The notes below the pieces were generated by a model. It saw only the letters and a list, made by a program, of their open reading frames with translations. It was not told the DNA's origin and searched no databases. Of a stretch of DNA of 9,127 nt, positions 1 to 5,374 are shown one piece after another (position 1 is the first letter of the stretch; every line of letters begins with the position of its first letter). This stretch comes from Candidatus Pelearchaeum sp. (GTDB taxonomy: Archaea; Thermoproteota; Nitrososphaeria_A; Caldarchaeales; Caldarchaeaceae): the NCBI GenBank assembly GCA_015520425.1, contig WAQC01000122.1:1-9127 (forward strand), written 5' to 3'. Position numbers and translations under genes: made by a program.

Positions 1-654
1 CATGGGAATATCTCGCTAGCAGCTTCTAGGAAGGCTGGGAAGGTTCTGGCGCTGGAGAAGGATAGGCGACTGATACCCATACTGAGGGAGAACGTCTCTG
101 CCTGCGGCAATGTTATAGTGATTCACGCGGACTTCCTGAGAGCTCAGCTTCCCCATTTTAGCAAGCTGGTCTCCAACCCGCCGTATAGCATAGCTGAGGC
201 TCTGCTTAACCGCCTCATACGGCGCGGCGTGACTAGGGCTTCGCTTCTGTTTCCTGAGCCCTTGGCTAAGAGAATTGCCGCTAAGCCAGCATCGCAGGAA
301 GAAACGCTCCTGACCTACAAAGTGCGGCTAGCCTACAACGTTGTCTTGCACGAGAGAGTTAGACGCTACTACTTCTACCCAGAGACAGAGCACGATGCGG
401 TCATAGTTGCTCTAGAGCCCGCCAGCCCCAGCTACACTAGTCGCTTCATGCTCTCATTCCTACGCCAAACAGACAAGAAGACGAGAAACGCCCTCAGAAA
501 CACCCTACAACAAGTCAAGGGACTATCCAAACGCGAGGCAACCCGCGCCGTAGAGCTCTCACCCCTAGATGACTCAATACTCCAACGGAGGGTAGCAAGG
601 CTAAGCCTCAAACAAATACGAGCTATAGAAGAGACCTTCGCGGCGCAGGCATAA
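1..654 (+). CDS. ksgA: Ribosomal RNA adenine dimethyltransferase, KsgA/Dim1 family (5'-truncated by window edge)
   Basis: The reading frame is open from base 1 to the TAA at 652-654, giving 217 residues without the N-terminus (about 40 residues lie outside the window). Family enzymes dimethylate two adjacent adenines near the 3' end of 16S rRNA using S-adenosylmethionine. Visible landmarks, in partial numbering: the tail of SAM motif I (GNISLA, 2-7), the acidic ribose-binding motif II (ALEKDRRL, 17-24), motif III (HADFLR, 42-47), and motif IV NPPY (59-62) followed by SIAEALL. The C-terminal helical part has F-P-E-T-E-H-D-A-V-I-V, matching the family's F.P.P.VDSAVV segment. Motif IV is normally N[LIV]PY and the next segment normally reads like MFQKEVAERL; here these are NPPY and LFPEPLAKRI, so this is a divergent member. 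Starts within the window (such as GTG 118) are internal and would remove the SAM site. An unusual N6-adenine methyltransferase is the alternative. Confidence 0.82.
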   Translation, partial: HGNISLAASRKAGKVLALEKDRRLIPILRENVSACGNVIVIHADFLRAQLPHFSKLVSNPPYSIAEALLNRLIRRGVTRASLLFPEPLAKRIAAKPASQEETLLTYKVRLAYNVVLHERVRRYYFYPETEHDAVIVALEPASPSYTSRFMLSFLRQTDKKTRNALRNTLQQVKGLSKREATRAVELSPLDDSILQRRVARLSLKQIRAIEETFAAQA

Positions 655-659
655 ATTTA
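651..659 (+). promoter_or_regulatory. Possible TATA box for tRNA-His
   Basis: ATAAATTTA overlaps the stop codon of the ksgA-like gene and lies about 42 bases upstream of the tRNA 5' end. Initiation about 26 bases downstream would give a short leader removed by RNase P. It is the only AT-rich element in the gap; assignment is by position only. Confidence 0.4.
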
Positions 660-696
660 GGCCGAATAGCTAGGAGGATAGGGAGGCAGGGATAGT

Positions 697-788
697 GGCC
701 GCGGTGAGGTAGCCCGGTTAGCCTTCAGGGCTGTGGACGGCTGGACGGCAGAAACCCTGCCGCGCGGGTTCAAATCCCGCCCGCGGCC
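697..788 (+). tRNA. tRNA-His (GTG anticodon), intron-containing
   Basis: The cloverleaf folds fully by hand. Acceptor stem is 698-704 with 781-787 (7 perfect pairs); U8 is 705. The D stem is 707-710 with 721-724, and its loop holds the GG pair (716-717). The anticodon stem is 726-730 with 755-759, the variable loop is 760-763, and the T stem 764-768 with 776-780 encloses the loop TTCAAAT. The anticodon is GTG at 733-735. Histidine identity is confirmed by the encoded extra G at -1 (697), which faces the discriminator C73 (788); this G-1:C73 pair is the hallmark of tRNA-His recognition by HisRS. The 24-nt anticodon loop contains a 17-nt intron. CCA is not encoded. The D stem opens with A10-U25 instead of the usual G10-C25, a minor oddity. 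Confidence 0.95.
737..753 (+). other. tRNA-His intron (17 nt) in a bulge-helix-bulge motif
   Basis: The intron sits at the canonical position 37/38. The splicing motif is seen directly. Central helix CTGT (731-734) pairs with GCAG (748-751, last pair U-G). The 5' bulge is G735 G736 / A737 and the 3' bulge is A752 A753 / A754, with cleavage expected after the second base of each. The outer helix is the anticodon stem; the inner helix is only two pairs (738-739 with 746-747) closing a 6-base loop. The tRNA splicing endonuclease would leave a normal 7-base anticodon loop, CTGTGGA. Confidence 0.9.
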
Positions 789-789
789 C

Positions 790-794
790 TTTTT
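790..794 (+). terminator. T-run terminator of tRNA-His
   Basis: Five T residues directly after the tRNA 3' end, followed by a pyrimidine-rich stretch, the usual form of an archaeal terminator. Confidence 0.6.
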
Positions 795-817
795 CTCCTT
801 CCCGTAATGAAGAGAGT

Positions 818-824
818 CTATAAG
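818..824 (+). promoter_or_regulatory. TATA box of ogt
   Basis: CTATAAG centred near 821 is about 29 bases before the ATG at 850, predicting a transcript start within a few bases of the start codon. No ribosome binding site precedes the ATG, consistent with leaderless translation. Confidence 0.55.
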
Positions 825-849
825 CGATGCGGAACTGTTAGATTGTGGA

Positions 850-1377
850 ATGCCCGCTCACGGAGAGCAGGTCTTTGTGGAAGATATTGAGACGCGTGTT
901 GGGCGGCTAACCATAGTAGCTAGTGATGATGCTGTTTTGTGCGTAAGTCTTGCTTCTGGTAGTGGTGTTATGAAGCGGTTTGCGATGCTTGGCTATAAGC
1001 CCCAGATGGGTGGTAATGACATAACACGCGAGACGGGGTTGCAGTTGGTTGAGTATCTAGCAGGTAGGCGTAGGAAGTTTAGCGTCCCGCTGGAGCCGCG
1101 GGGCACTGAGTTTCAACGCCGCGTCTGGTCTGTTGTTTCCAAAATCCCATACGGCGAGGTCTGGAGCTATGCTAGGGTTGCCCGCGAGGCTGGTGTTGGG
1201 CGGGCTTACAGAGCCGTCGGAAACGCCGTTGGAGCCAATCCAATCATCATAATAATACCATGTCACCGCGTAGTGAGAAGCGACAACACACTAGGCGGCT
1301 ATGGCGGGCGGGAGGATGTTAAAGAAAAACTACTAGAGCTAGAGGGTGTGATTTCAAAAATAAGGAAAAACCACTAA
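850..1377 (+). CDS. ogt: Methylated-DNA--protein-cysteine methyltransferase (O6-alkylguanine-DNA alkyltransferase)
   Basis: This is a 175-residue suicide repair protein that moves an alkyl group from O6 of guanine in DNA onto its own cysteine. The C-terminal active-site domain is textbook: F-Q-R-R-V-W (88-93), IPYGEVWSY (99-107, with the DNA-contacting Tyr107), the arginine finger Arg121, hinge Asn130-Pro131, and the active-site motif PCHRVV with the acceptor Cys138. Arg121 to Cys138 is 17 residues, the same spacing as in human AGT (128 to 145). The N-terminal domain (about 1-80) is short and weakly conserved, as in other archaeal Ogt proteins. The segment before the active site is an unusual run of five isoleucines (132-136). 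The start is the ATG at 850, placed by its TATA box. It stands alone between tRNA-His and the convergent thermosome gene, 22 bases away. Confidence 0.95.
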   Translation: MPAHGEQVFVEDIETRVGRLTIVASDDAVLCVSLASGSGVMKRFAMLGYKPQMGGNDITRETGLQLVEYLAGRRRKFSVPLEPRGTEFQRRVWSVVSKIPYGEVWSYARVAREAGVGRAYRAVGNAVGANPIIIIIPCHRVVRSDNTLGGYGGREDVKEKLLELEGVISKIRKNH

Positions 1378-1399
1378 AATTAATAGGGGTTATGGCTGT

Positions 1400-3028
1400 T
1401 TAAAACTCTGGGATTTCTTCCTCGCCTTTCTTGCCCTTCTCTTCCTTCTTCTTGGAGGCGGCGACCACGTCGTCTATGCGCAGTATCATTGACGCTGCCT
1501 CAAAGCTGGATTTTAGCGCGTGCTCCTTGACCTTGACAGGCTCTATTACGCCCAGCTCCAGCATGTCCGCTACACCGCCGCCAGCCACATTCACGCCGAG
1601 ACTCTTCTTACCCTTCTCGTGTCCATGCCTAAGCTCCGCCATAATCTCCACAGGCTCAAGCCCAGCATTCTCCGCTAAGGTCTTTGGAATTATCTCAAGC
1701 GCATCAGCAAACGACTGGAATGCCAGCTGCTCCTTACCCGTGAACTTGCCAGCGTTAGCCCGTAGGTGCTGGACTATCTCCGTCTCTATAGCGCCTCCTC
1801 CTGGGACTACCCTGCTGTCGTTGACGAGCGTTATGAGGTTCATTATGGCGTCGTTGAGCGCTCTTTCTCCCTCGTCCATCTGCCTCTCCAGGCCAGCCCT
1901 TATCAGAACCGCCACGGCCTTCGGGTTCTCGCAGCCCTCCACGAAGACCATCCTGTCCTCGCCTATCTTACGCTCCTCAACAAGCGCAGCCCTACCCAAG
2001 TCCTTTTCAGACAAGTCCTCAAAGTTCGTCACTATCCTAGCGCCTGTAGCCTTTGCCAGCTTCTCCATATCGCTCTTCTTCACACGTCTAACCGCTAGGA
2101 TTCCCTCCTTAGCCATGAAGAACTGCGCAGCGTCATCAATGCCCTTCTGGCAGAATACTACGTTAGCTCCCACGGCCTTGACCTTATCAACCATGCCCTT
2201 GAGGATGTTCGTCTCCTCGTCTAGGAATTCCTTAATCTTGAGCGGGTCGCGTATCCTTATCTCAGCGCTGAACTCCGTCTTCTCAATCTCAAATGGAGCG
2301 TCAAGTAATGCTATCCTAGCGTTCTCCACACGCTTGGGCATTGCTGCGTGGACGACCTCCTTATCCACGATTATTCCGCGTATGACCTCGCTCTCAAGCA
2401 GGCTCTTACCAACCTTCTTGACTATCTGTATGTCATCCTTGTCTGCGACGAGCTTCCCATTCCTCTCCTTAACAACCGATAGGACAGCGTCTATCGCGAG
2501 GTCTGCTATGTGGTCTGTTGCGAAGCCGAGGGACTTGCTCCCTAGGGCGGTCTTCACAACCTTCTTGAGCGTCTCCCTGTCGTTGAGGTCTATCTTCGTA
2601 GCCTGCTTCTGGAGAACCTCAAAAGCCATGTCAAGAGCCTTCTTGTATCCGCTTATGATTGTGCTGGCGTGTATCTTCTGCTCCAGCAGCTCTTCAGCCT
2701 TCCTCAAGAGCTCGCCAGCAATCACAACAGCGGTAGTAGTGCCATCACCCACGACATCATCCTGAGTCTTCGCAACCTCAATAATCATCTTAGCCGCTGG
2801 ATGCTCCACATCAATCTTCTCCAATATCGTAGCACCGTCATTAGTTACAACAACATCACCAAGGCTGTCAACGAGAATCTTATCCATGCCCTTCGGCCCA
2901 AGCGTGGTCTTCACGATTTCCGCGATAATCTTGGCAGCGGCTATGTTGTTACGTTGTGCAGCCTTACCCTGCGTGCGCGTAGTTCCTTCCTTGAGTATGA
3001 TAACTGGCTGACCTGATGCTAGTGCCAT
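1400..3028 (-). CDS. ths: Thermosome subunit (group II chaperonin)
   Basis: This 542-residue ATP-driven protein-folding chaperonin assembles into a double ring with a built-in lid; 540-560 residues is the family norm. Group II signatures are clear: TTLGPKGMDK (41-50), VTNDGAT (61-67), the ATP-binding GDGTTT (94-99), the GGGAIE segment in the C-terminal equatorial part, and LGVNVAGGG near residue 480. It lacks the methionine/glycine-rich GGM tail common in thermosomes; instead it ends with a Lys/Glu-rich stretch and IPEF. The start at 3028 is fixed by a GAGGTG ribosome binding site 8 bases upstream and a TATA box 45-52 bases upstream. The histone gene lies upstream on the same strand, 155 bases away with T-runs between, so it is probably a separate unit. 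Other thermosome subunit genes may lie elsewhere. The long open frame on the opposite strand (1431-2765) is a shadow. Confidence 0.97.
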   Translation of the reverse strand: MALASGQPVIILKEGTTRTQGKAAQRNNIAAAKIIAEIVKTTLGPKGMDKILVDSLGDVVVTNDGATILEKIDVEHPAAKMIIEVAKTQDDVVGDGTTTAVVIAGELLRKAEELLEQKIHASTIISGYKKALDMAFEVLQKQATKIDLNDRETLKKVVKTALGSKSLGFATDHIADLAIDAVLSVVKERNGKLVADKDDIQIVKKVGKSLLESEVIRGIIVDKEVVHAAMPKRVENARIALLDAPFEIEKTEFSAEIRIRDPLKIKEFLDEETNILKGMVDKVKAVGANVVFCQKGIDDAAQFFMAKEGILAVRRVKKSDMEKLAKATGARIVTNFEDLSEKDLGRAALVEERKIGEDRMVFVEGCENPKAVAVLIRAGLERQMDEGERALNDAIMNLITLVNDSRVVPGGGAIETEIVQHLRANAGKFTGKEQLAFQSFADALEIIPKTLAENAGLEPVEIMAELRHGHEKGKKSLGVNVAGGGVADMLELGVIEPVKVKEHALKSSFEAASMILRIDDVVAASKKKEEKGKKGEEEIPEF

Positions 3029-3036
3029 ATATCAGA

Positions 3037-3042
3037 CACCTC
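3037..3042 (-). promoter_or_regulatory. Ribosome binding site of the thermosome gene
   Basis: GAGGTG (minus strand) matches the archaeal anti-Shine-Dalgarno core and lies 8 bases before the ATG at 3028, deciding that start. Confidence 0.7.
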
Positions 3043-3072
3043 GTAGTTCATTCTGGTGTGCTGGGCGGCTGA

Positions 3073-3080
3073 ATATAAAG
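3073..3080 (-). promoter_or_regulatory. TATA box of the thermosome gene
   Basis: Minus strand CTTTATAT, a near-consensus archaeal BoxA. It predicts a transcript start around 3050 and a leader of about 20 bases holding the ribosome binding site. This is the only thermosome promoter candidate in the gap. Confidence 0.65.
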
Positions 3081-3098
3081 ATAAGCCCACCAAAATAC

Positions 3099-3134
3099 AA
3101 AAAGACACATTAAATTCCACGTATAGCGGAAAAA
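3099..3134 (-). terminator. T-rich termination region downstream of the histone gene
   Basis: Read on the minus strand, two T5 runs (3134-3130 and 3103-3099) follow the histone stop within 85 bases and precede the thermosome TATA box. Archaeal RNA polymerase terminates at such runs without a hairpin. Assignment is by base pattern and position. Confidence 0.45.
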
Positions 3135-3183
3135 TTATTCATAGAGGCAGTAGGCTGGTTTTGTGTTTTGGTGTTGTCGTTTG

Positions 3184-3417
3184 CTAAGCTGTGAAGACGC
3201 CTTTTAGCACTGTCCGTGCTGCGCGCTCCACGTCTTCTCTCTTTACTGTTCGCCTCCCCGCGTATTGGGCGAGTCCTATTGCTTCTTTAGCGATGGCCAA
3301 ACCCACCTCTTCTAGAACACGTCTAAGCTCCTCAGCAGCGTCTTCGCTAACGCGGGCTGCTCCAGCCTTCTTTATTATGCGATGAATAGGTGCTGCCGAA
3401 ATCTCTCCTTGCGCCAT
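3184..3417 (-). CDS. Archaeal histone (HMf/HTa-type histone fold)
   Basis: This 77-residue chromatin protein is one histone fold that dimerises and wraps DNA. It aligns from memory with HMfB over nearly its full length: API.RIIKKAGA.RVSEDA (8-27), a central helix LRRVLEEVGLAIAKEAIGLA (31-50), the second loop GRRTVKREDV (54-63) with the conserved R-T DNA-contact pair, and a short last helix. HMfB Gly16, needed for stacking into extended fibres, is kept (Gly19). HMfB His49, at the dimer-dimer interface, is replaced by Tyr52, and HMfB Gly9 by His12. A longer frame would start at TTG 3441, but the likely TATA box (3458-3466) puts the transcript start near 3436, after that TTG, so ATG 3417 is preferred. 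It also gives a more usual length (66-70 residues is typical). Divergent from the zinc-ribbon gene. Confidence 0.95.
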   Translation of the reverse strand: MAQGEISAAPIHRIIKKAGAARVSEDAAEELRRVLEEVGLAIAKEAIGLAQYAGRRTVKREDVERAARTVLKGVFTA

Positions 3418-3457
3418 GCCAGCTTCAACCTTCCCAGCCAAATTACGGCTCTACGAG

Positions 3458-3466
3458 TACTTAAAG
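3458..3466 (-). promoter_or_regulatory. TATA box of the histone gene
   Basis: Minus strand CTTTAAGTA, close to the BoxA consensus. Start of transcription is expected near 3436, leaving a leader of about 19 bases with AGGT 10 bases before the ATG at 3417. Confidence 0.55.
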
Positions 3467-3498
3467 CCTTCTATTTTCGGGGTTTTACGCCTGGAATC

Positions 3499-3512
3499 GG
3501 CTGAAAACAGCC
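3499..3512. other. Small perfect hairpin in the histone/zinc-ribbon divergent gap
   Basis: GGCTG (3499-3503), loop AAAA, CAGCC (3508-3512). On the + strand it is followed by TTT. It lies upstream of both divergent promoters and belongs to no gene I can recognise. The rest of the 3418-3630 gap shows only the two promoters. Confidence 0.35.
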
Positions 3513-3595
3513 TTTCACCACTGAGATGGCCAAAGAATTACCTTTAGAGCATCCGCGTATAGGGGTTGATTAGCCGCGGAAAAGGTGGGAGGAAA

Positions 3596-3604
3596 TTTTT
3601 AATA
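3596..3604 (+). promoter_or_regulatory. TATA box of the zinc-ribbon gene
   Basis: TTTTTAATA preceded by a purine-rich GGAGGAAA resembling a TFB-recognition element. Initiation is expected near 3625-3628, a few bases before GTG 3631. A second AT-rich element, ATTTAAAAT (3609-3617), would instead place initiation at about ATG 3640. Confidence 0.55.
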
Positions 3605-3630
3605 CGTGATTTAAAATGAATAAATGAAGC

Positions 3631-4488
3631 GTGAATTTAATGTCAGTGACTCGTGTTACCTGTCCAAATTGTGGCCGTTCAACGATTAAGGGGAAGTTCT
3701 GCATCTACTGCGGATACGTCCTTGAGGAGGAGAAACAGCCCGCGCAGAAGGCTGCTGAGGAGGAAGAGGCTACCATAACGATTCCCGCAGCGCAGGCGTC
3801 CAGCGAGCAGCAGGTAGCTGAGATTCAGCCACCATCGCCGGCGGAGGAGAGCTTGGAGGAGAAGAAGCTGACAGACCAGATAGCAAACGTATATGGCTGG
3901 TGGTCTCGTCTCCTTGACCTGCTTCTGAAGAAAGAATGCCCACCAGACATATTCAGCGAGCTGTACAACGAGTATCGTAGTAGGATTACTATGCTGAACG
4001 AGAAGAGGGTGAGCGAGATTAAGAGTATTGAGGATAGGCTTAACGAGCTGAACGCGCGGATGGACCAGCTTAGGGTGAGGCATGAGATAGGCGAGATTCC
4101 AGATAGGCAGTATGTTACCCAGAAGCTGGATATTGATAGGGAGATGGGGAGGCTGAAGCCCAAGCTAGCCATACTCCAGAACCCGTTTAACGTTAAGCTG
4201 GCCGACATTCCCTCATTCCAGCAGCAGCTGGAGGAGAAGCTCGCCACATTCAGTAACGCAAGCCCTGAGGAGCTTGGGATAGAGCCAGAGCTGGTTGAGG
4301 CTATCAAGAACGACATAAGGACTGCGCTTGATATACTGCAGATATTGATGGAGCAGCATAAGAAGATTAAGCGGGAGCTGGACAAGCTGGAGATACGGTA
4401 TAAGATTGGCGAGCTAAAGCAGGAGGATTATCTCTCTCAGAAGCAGAAGCTGGAGAGGCAGCTGGAGCTTCAGGCTGGGAGCATTTAA
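3631..4488 (+). CDS. Zinc-ribbon, coiled-coil protein with two SHOCT-like motifs, function unknown
   Basis: I do not recognise a named family for the whole 285-residue protein. It has an N-terminal zinc ribbon CPNC-x9-CIYC (Cys11, 14, 24, 27), then a low-complexity Glu/Ala/Pro linker (about 32-78). A helical, coiled-coil-prone region (about 80-180) is followed by a Pro-containing break (184-215) and a second coiled-coil (216-282). Two segments look like copies of one motif: LRVRHEIGEIPDRQYVTQK (147-165) and LEIRYKIGELKQEDYLSQK (253-271). Both follow the pattern of SHOCT domains (L..R..IGEI...Y...K), often found at the ends of oligomeric or membrane-associated proteins. There is no transmembrane segment or signal peptide. 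The start may be GTG 3631, close to the predicted transcript start, or ATG 3640 (residue 4); an in-frame stop at 3625 bars anything earlier. Together with adkA it reads away from the histone. Confidence 0.85.
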   Translation: MNLMSVTRVTCPNCGRSTIKGKFCIYCGYVLEEEKQPAQKAAEEEEATITIPAAQASSEQQVAEIQPPSPAEESLEEKKLTDQIANVYGWWSRLLDLLLKKECPPDIFSELYNEYRSRITMLNEKRVSEIKSIEDRLNELNARMDQLRVRHEIGEIPDRQYVTQKLDIDREMGRLKPKLAILQNPFNVKLADIPSFQQQLEEKLATFSNASPEELGIEPELVEAIKNDIRTALDILQILMEQHKKIKRELDKLEIRYKIGELKQEDYLSQKQKLERQLELQAGSI

Positions 4489-4492
4489 GATA
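4484..4492 (+). promoter_or_regulatory. TATA box of adkA
   Basis: TTTAAGATA overlaps the stop codon of the zinc-ribbon gene. It places initiation near 4514, downstream of the first possible TTG (4512), which argues for a later start codon. Co-transcription with the zinc-ribbon gene is also possible. Confidence 0.45.
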
Positions 4493-4532
4493 AGCAAACA
4501 CAGCCCTCAAGTTGGGGCTTTGGAAGCCTCTA

Positions 4533-4536
4533 GAGG
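4533..4536 (+). promoter_or_regulatory. Ribosome binding site of adkA
   Basis: GAGG lies 8 bases before TTG 4545 and only 2 bases before GTG 4539, so it favours TTG 4545. Confidence 0.45.
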
Positions 4537-4544
4537 CGGTGCCG

Positions 4545-5162
4545 TTGAAAGGGTTAAAGGTATTCGTCGTAGCCCTCCCTGGCTCTGGCAAGAGCACGAT
4601 TCTCAGGAAGATGCAGGAGATTATGCCCGACGTGAAGGTGGTTAACTTCGGCGACCTCATGTATGAGGAGGCCGTGAAGTCTTATGGTGTCAAGCATCGC
4701 GACGATATGCGGCGGCTTCTCAACCTGCACCACTACCGTGAGCTACAGGTTGCTGCGGCGAAGAAGATTTCCGCTATGGATGGCGTTGTAGTGATAGACA
4801 CGCACTCAATAGTAAAGACTCCATGGGGCTTCTATCCAGGGCTTCCCTCCGAGGTGGTTAGGCAGGTCATTCCAGACGCCATAATCCACCTAGAGTTTAG
4901 GCCTGAAGACATCCTGAGCAGACGCATGAAGGACATGGGCGAGGAGAGTGGTAGGAAGCGCGGCCTAGAGCCTCCCGACGAGGTTGAGCACGACCAGAAC
5001 ATCAGTAGGCAGTACGCCGTATCAGCGGCCAACGAGGCTATGTGCTACCTAAGGATACTACGCTACTACTATGAGCAGAAGTACCCATATCAACATGCTG
5101 AGGAAGCGGCTAAGGAGATAGCCGAGATAATTAAAAGCTTGTTGGAGAAGCAGAACAGCTAG
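4545..5162 (+). CDS. adkA: Archaeal-type adenylate kinase
   Basis: This cytosolic enzyme interconverts ATP + AMP and 2 ADP. With the start chosen it has 205 residues, against 190-195 for the archaeal AdkA family. The P-loop ALPGSGKST (10-18) follows the first strand; the first position is Ala rather than the usual Gly, which the P-loop pattern allows. The diagnostic AdkA segments are VNFGDLMYEEA (33-43), HRDDMRRL (51-58), RELQVAAAKKI (65-75), and IDTHSIVKTPWGFYPGLP (84-101), the last being very characteristic. The LID region (about 125-155) is charged and slightly longer than in the Sulfolobus enzyme. The frame is open from TTG 4512, which would add 11 residues (GLWKPLEAVPL). I prefer TTG 4545 because of the GAGG site 8 bases upstream, the TATA position, and because family members begin directly at the first strand. 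The stop overlaps the stop of the convergent membrane-protein gene. Confidence 0.92.
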   Translation: MKGLKVFVVALPGSGKSTILRKMQEIMPDVKVVNFGDLMYEEAVKSYGVKHRDDMRRLLNLHHYRELQVAAAKKISAMDGVVVIDTHSIVKTPWGFYPGLPSEVVRQVIPDAIIHLEFRPEDILSRRMKDMGEESGRKRGLEPPDEVEHDQNISRQYAVSAANEAMCYLRILRYYYEQKYPYQHAEEAAKEIAEIIKSLLEKQNS

Positions 5163-5338
5163 CTTATTTTTCTGAGTATTAGCTGTCTCGCGAGCAGGAG
5201 GGCTATTCCTATCAGGAGAACTAGGAAGCCCAGCCCTGAGGCAGCTGGCTGGCCTATGCCTGAGCGCGCGGCGGAGAACGCTATGAATGGAGATACTACG
5301 ATGACTATTATAATTGCCAGGTTTATTGCCCAGCGCAT
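5159..5338 (-). CDS. Small two-helix membrane protein, hypothetical
   Basis: This 59-residue protein was found by translating the gap by hand. It starts MRWAINLAIIIV and ends LLARQLILRKIS. Residues about 5-23 and 36-54 form two hydrophobic stretches separated by a short polar loop (SARSGIGQPAASG, about 22-35), so two transmembrane helices with positive charges at both ends (Arg2; Arg51, Arg56, Lys57). Support for its being real: a TATA box TTTTAATTG centred 30 bases before the ATG, ideal for a leaderless transcript; hydrophobic content that is unlikely by chance; and stop-to-stop fit with adkA, with both stop codons inside the shared palindrome CTAG at 5159-5162. I do not recognise a family and propose no function. 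A longer frame through the same bases (5058-5366) is a shadow that reads into adkA. Confidence 0.72.
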   Translation of the reverse strand: MRWAINLAIIIVIVVSPFIAFSAARSGIGQPAASGLGFLVLLIGIALLLARQLILRKIS

Positions 5339-5363
5339 AGCCTAATACACCATAACCAGCCAT

Positions 5364-5372
5364 CAATTAAAA
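5364..5372 (-). promoter_or_regulatory. TATA box of the small membrane protein gene
   Basis: Minus strand TTTTAATTG, just downstream of the trmI stop codon (5375-5377) and centred 30 bases before ATG 5338, predicting a leaderless message independent of trmI. Confidence 0.55.
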
Positions 5373-5374
5373 CC

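Noticed and set aside
671..706. Purine-rich GGAGG-like stretch before the tRNA, considered as a ribosome binding site
   Set aside because: The only following start (GTG 696) closes after five codons, and the region leads directly into the tRNA.
921..980. TGATGA inside ogt, considered as another C/D box RNA
   Set aside because: No CTGA box at a suitable distance and no terminal stem.
1431..2765. Long + strand open frame (444 codons) opposite the thermosome
   Set aside because: Ser/Leu/Ala-rich shadow of a strongly conserved minus-strand gene; no promoter, ribosome binding site or recognisable motif.
3625..3642. ATG at 3616 as the zinc-ribbon start
   Set aside because: It is closed by an in-frame TGA at 3625 after three codons.
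3825..4385. Minus-strand Ser-rich frames opposite the zinc-ribbon gene (also 3679-4083)
   Set aside because: Typical shadows of a coiled-coil gene rich in GAG/CTG codons.
4502..4519. AGCCC...GGGCT inverted repeat between the zinc-ribbon gene and adkA, considered as a terminator or attenuator
   Set aside because: Only five pairs around an 8-base loop, weak following T content, and the predicted adkA transcript start falls inside it.
5058..5366. Minus-strand frame of 102 codons overlapping adkA's end
   Set aside because: It overlaps both adkA and the better-supported 59-residue membrane protein, which has a promoter and compact stop; its sequence is low in recognisable features.
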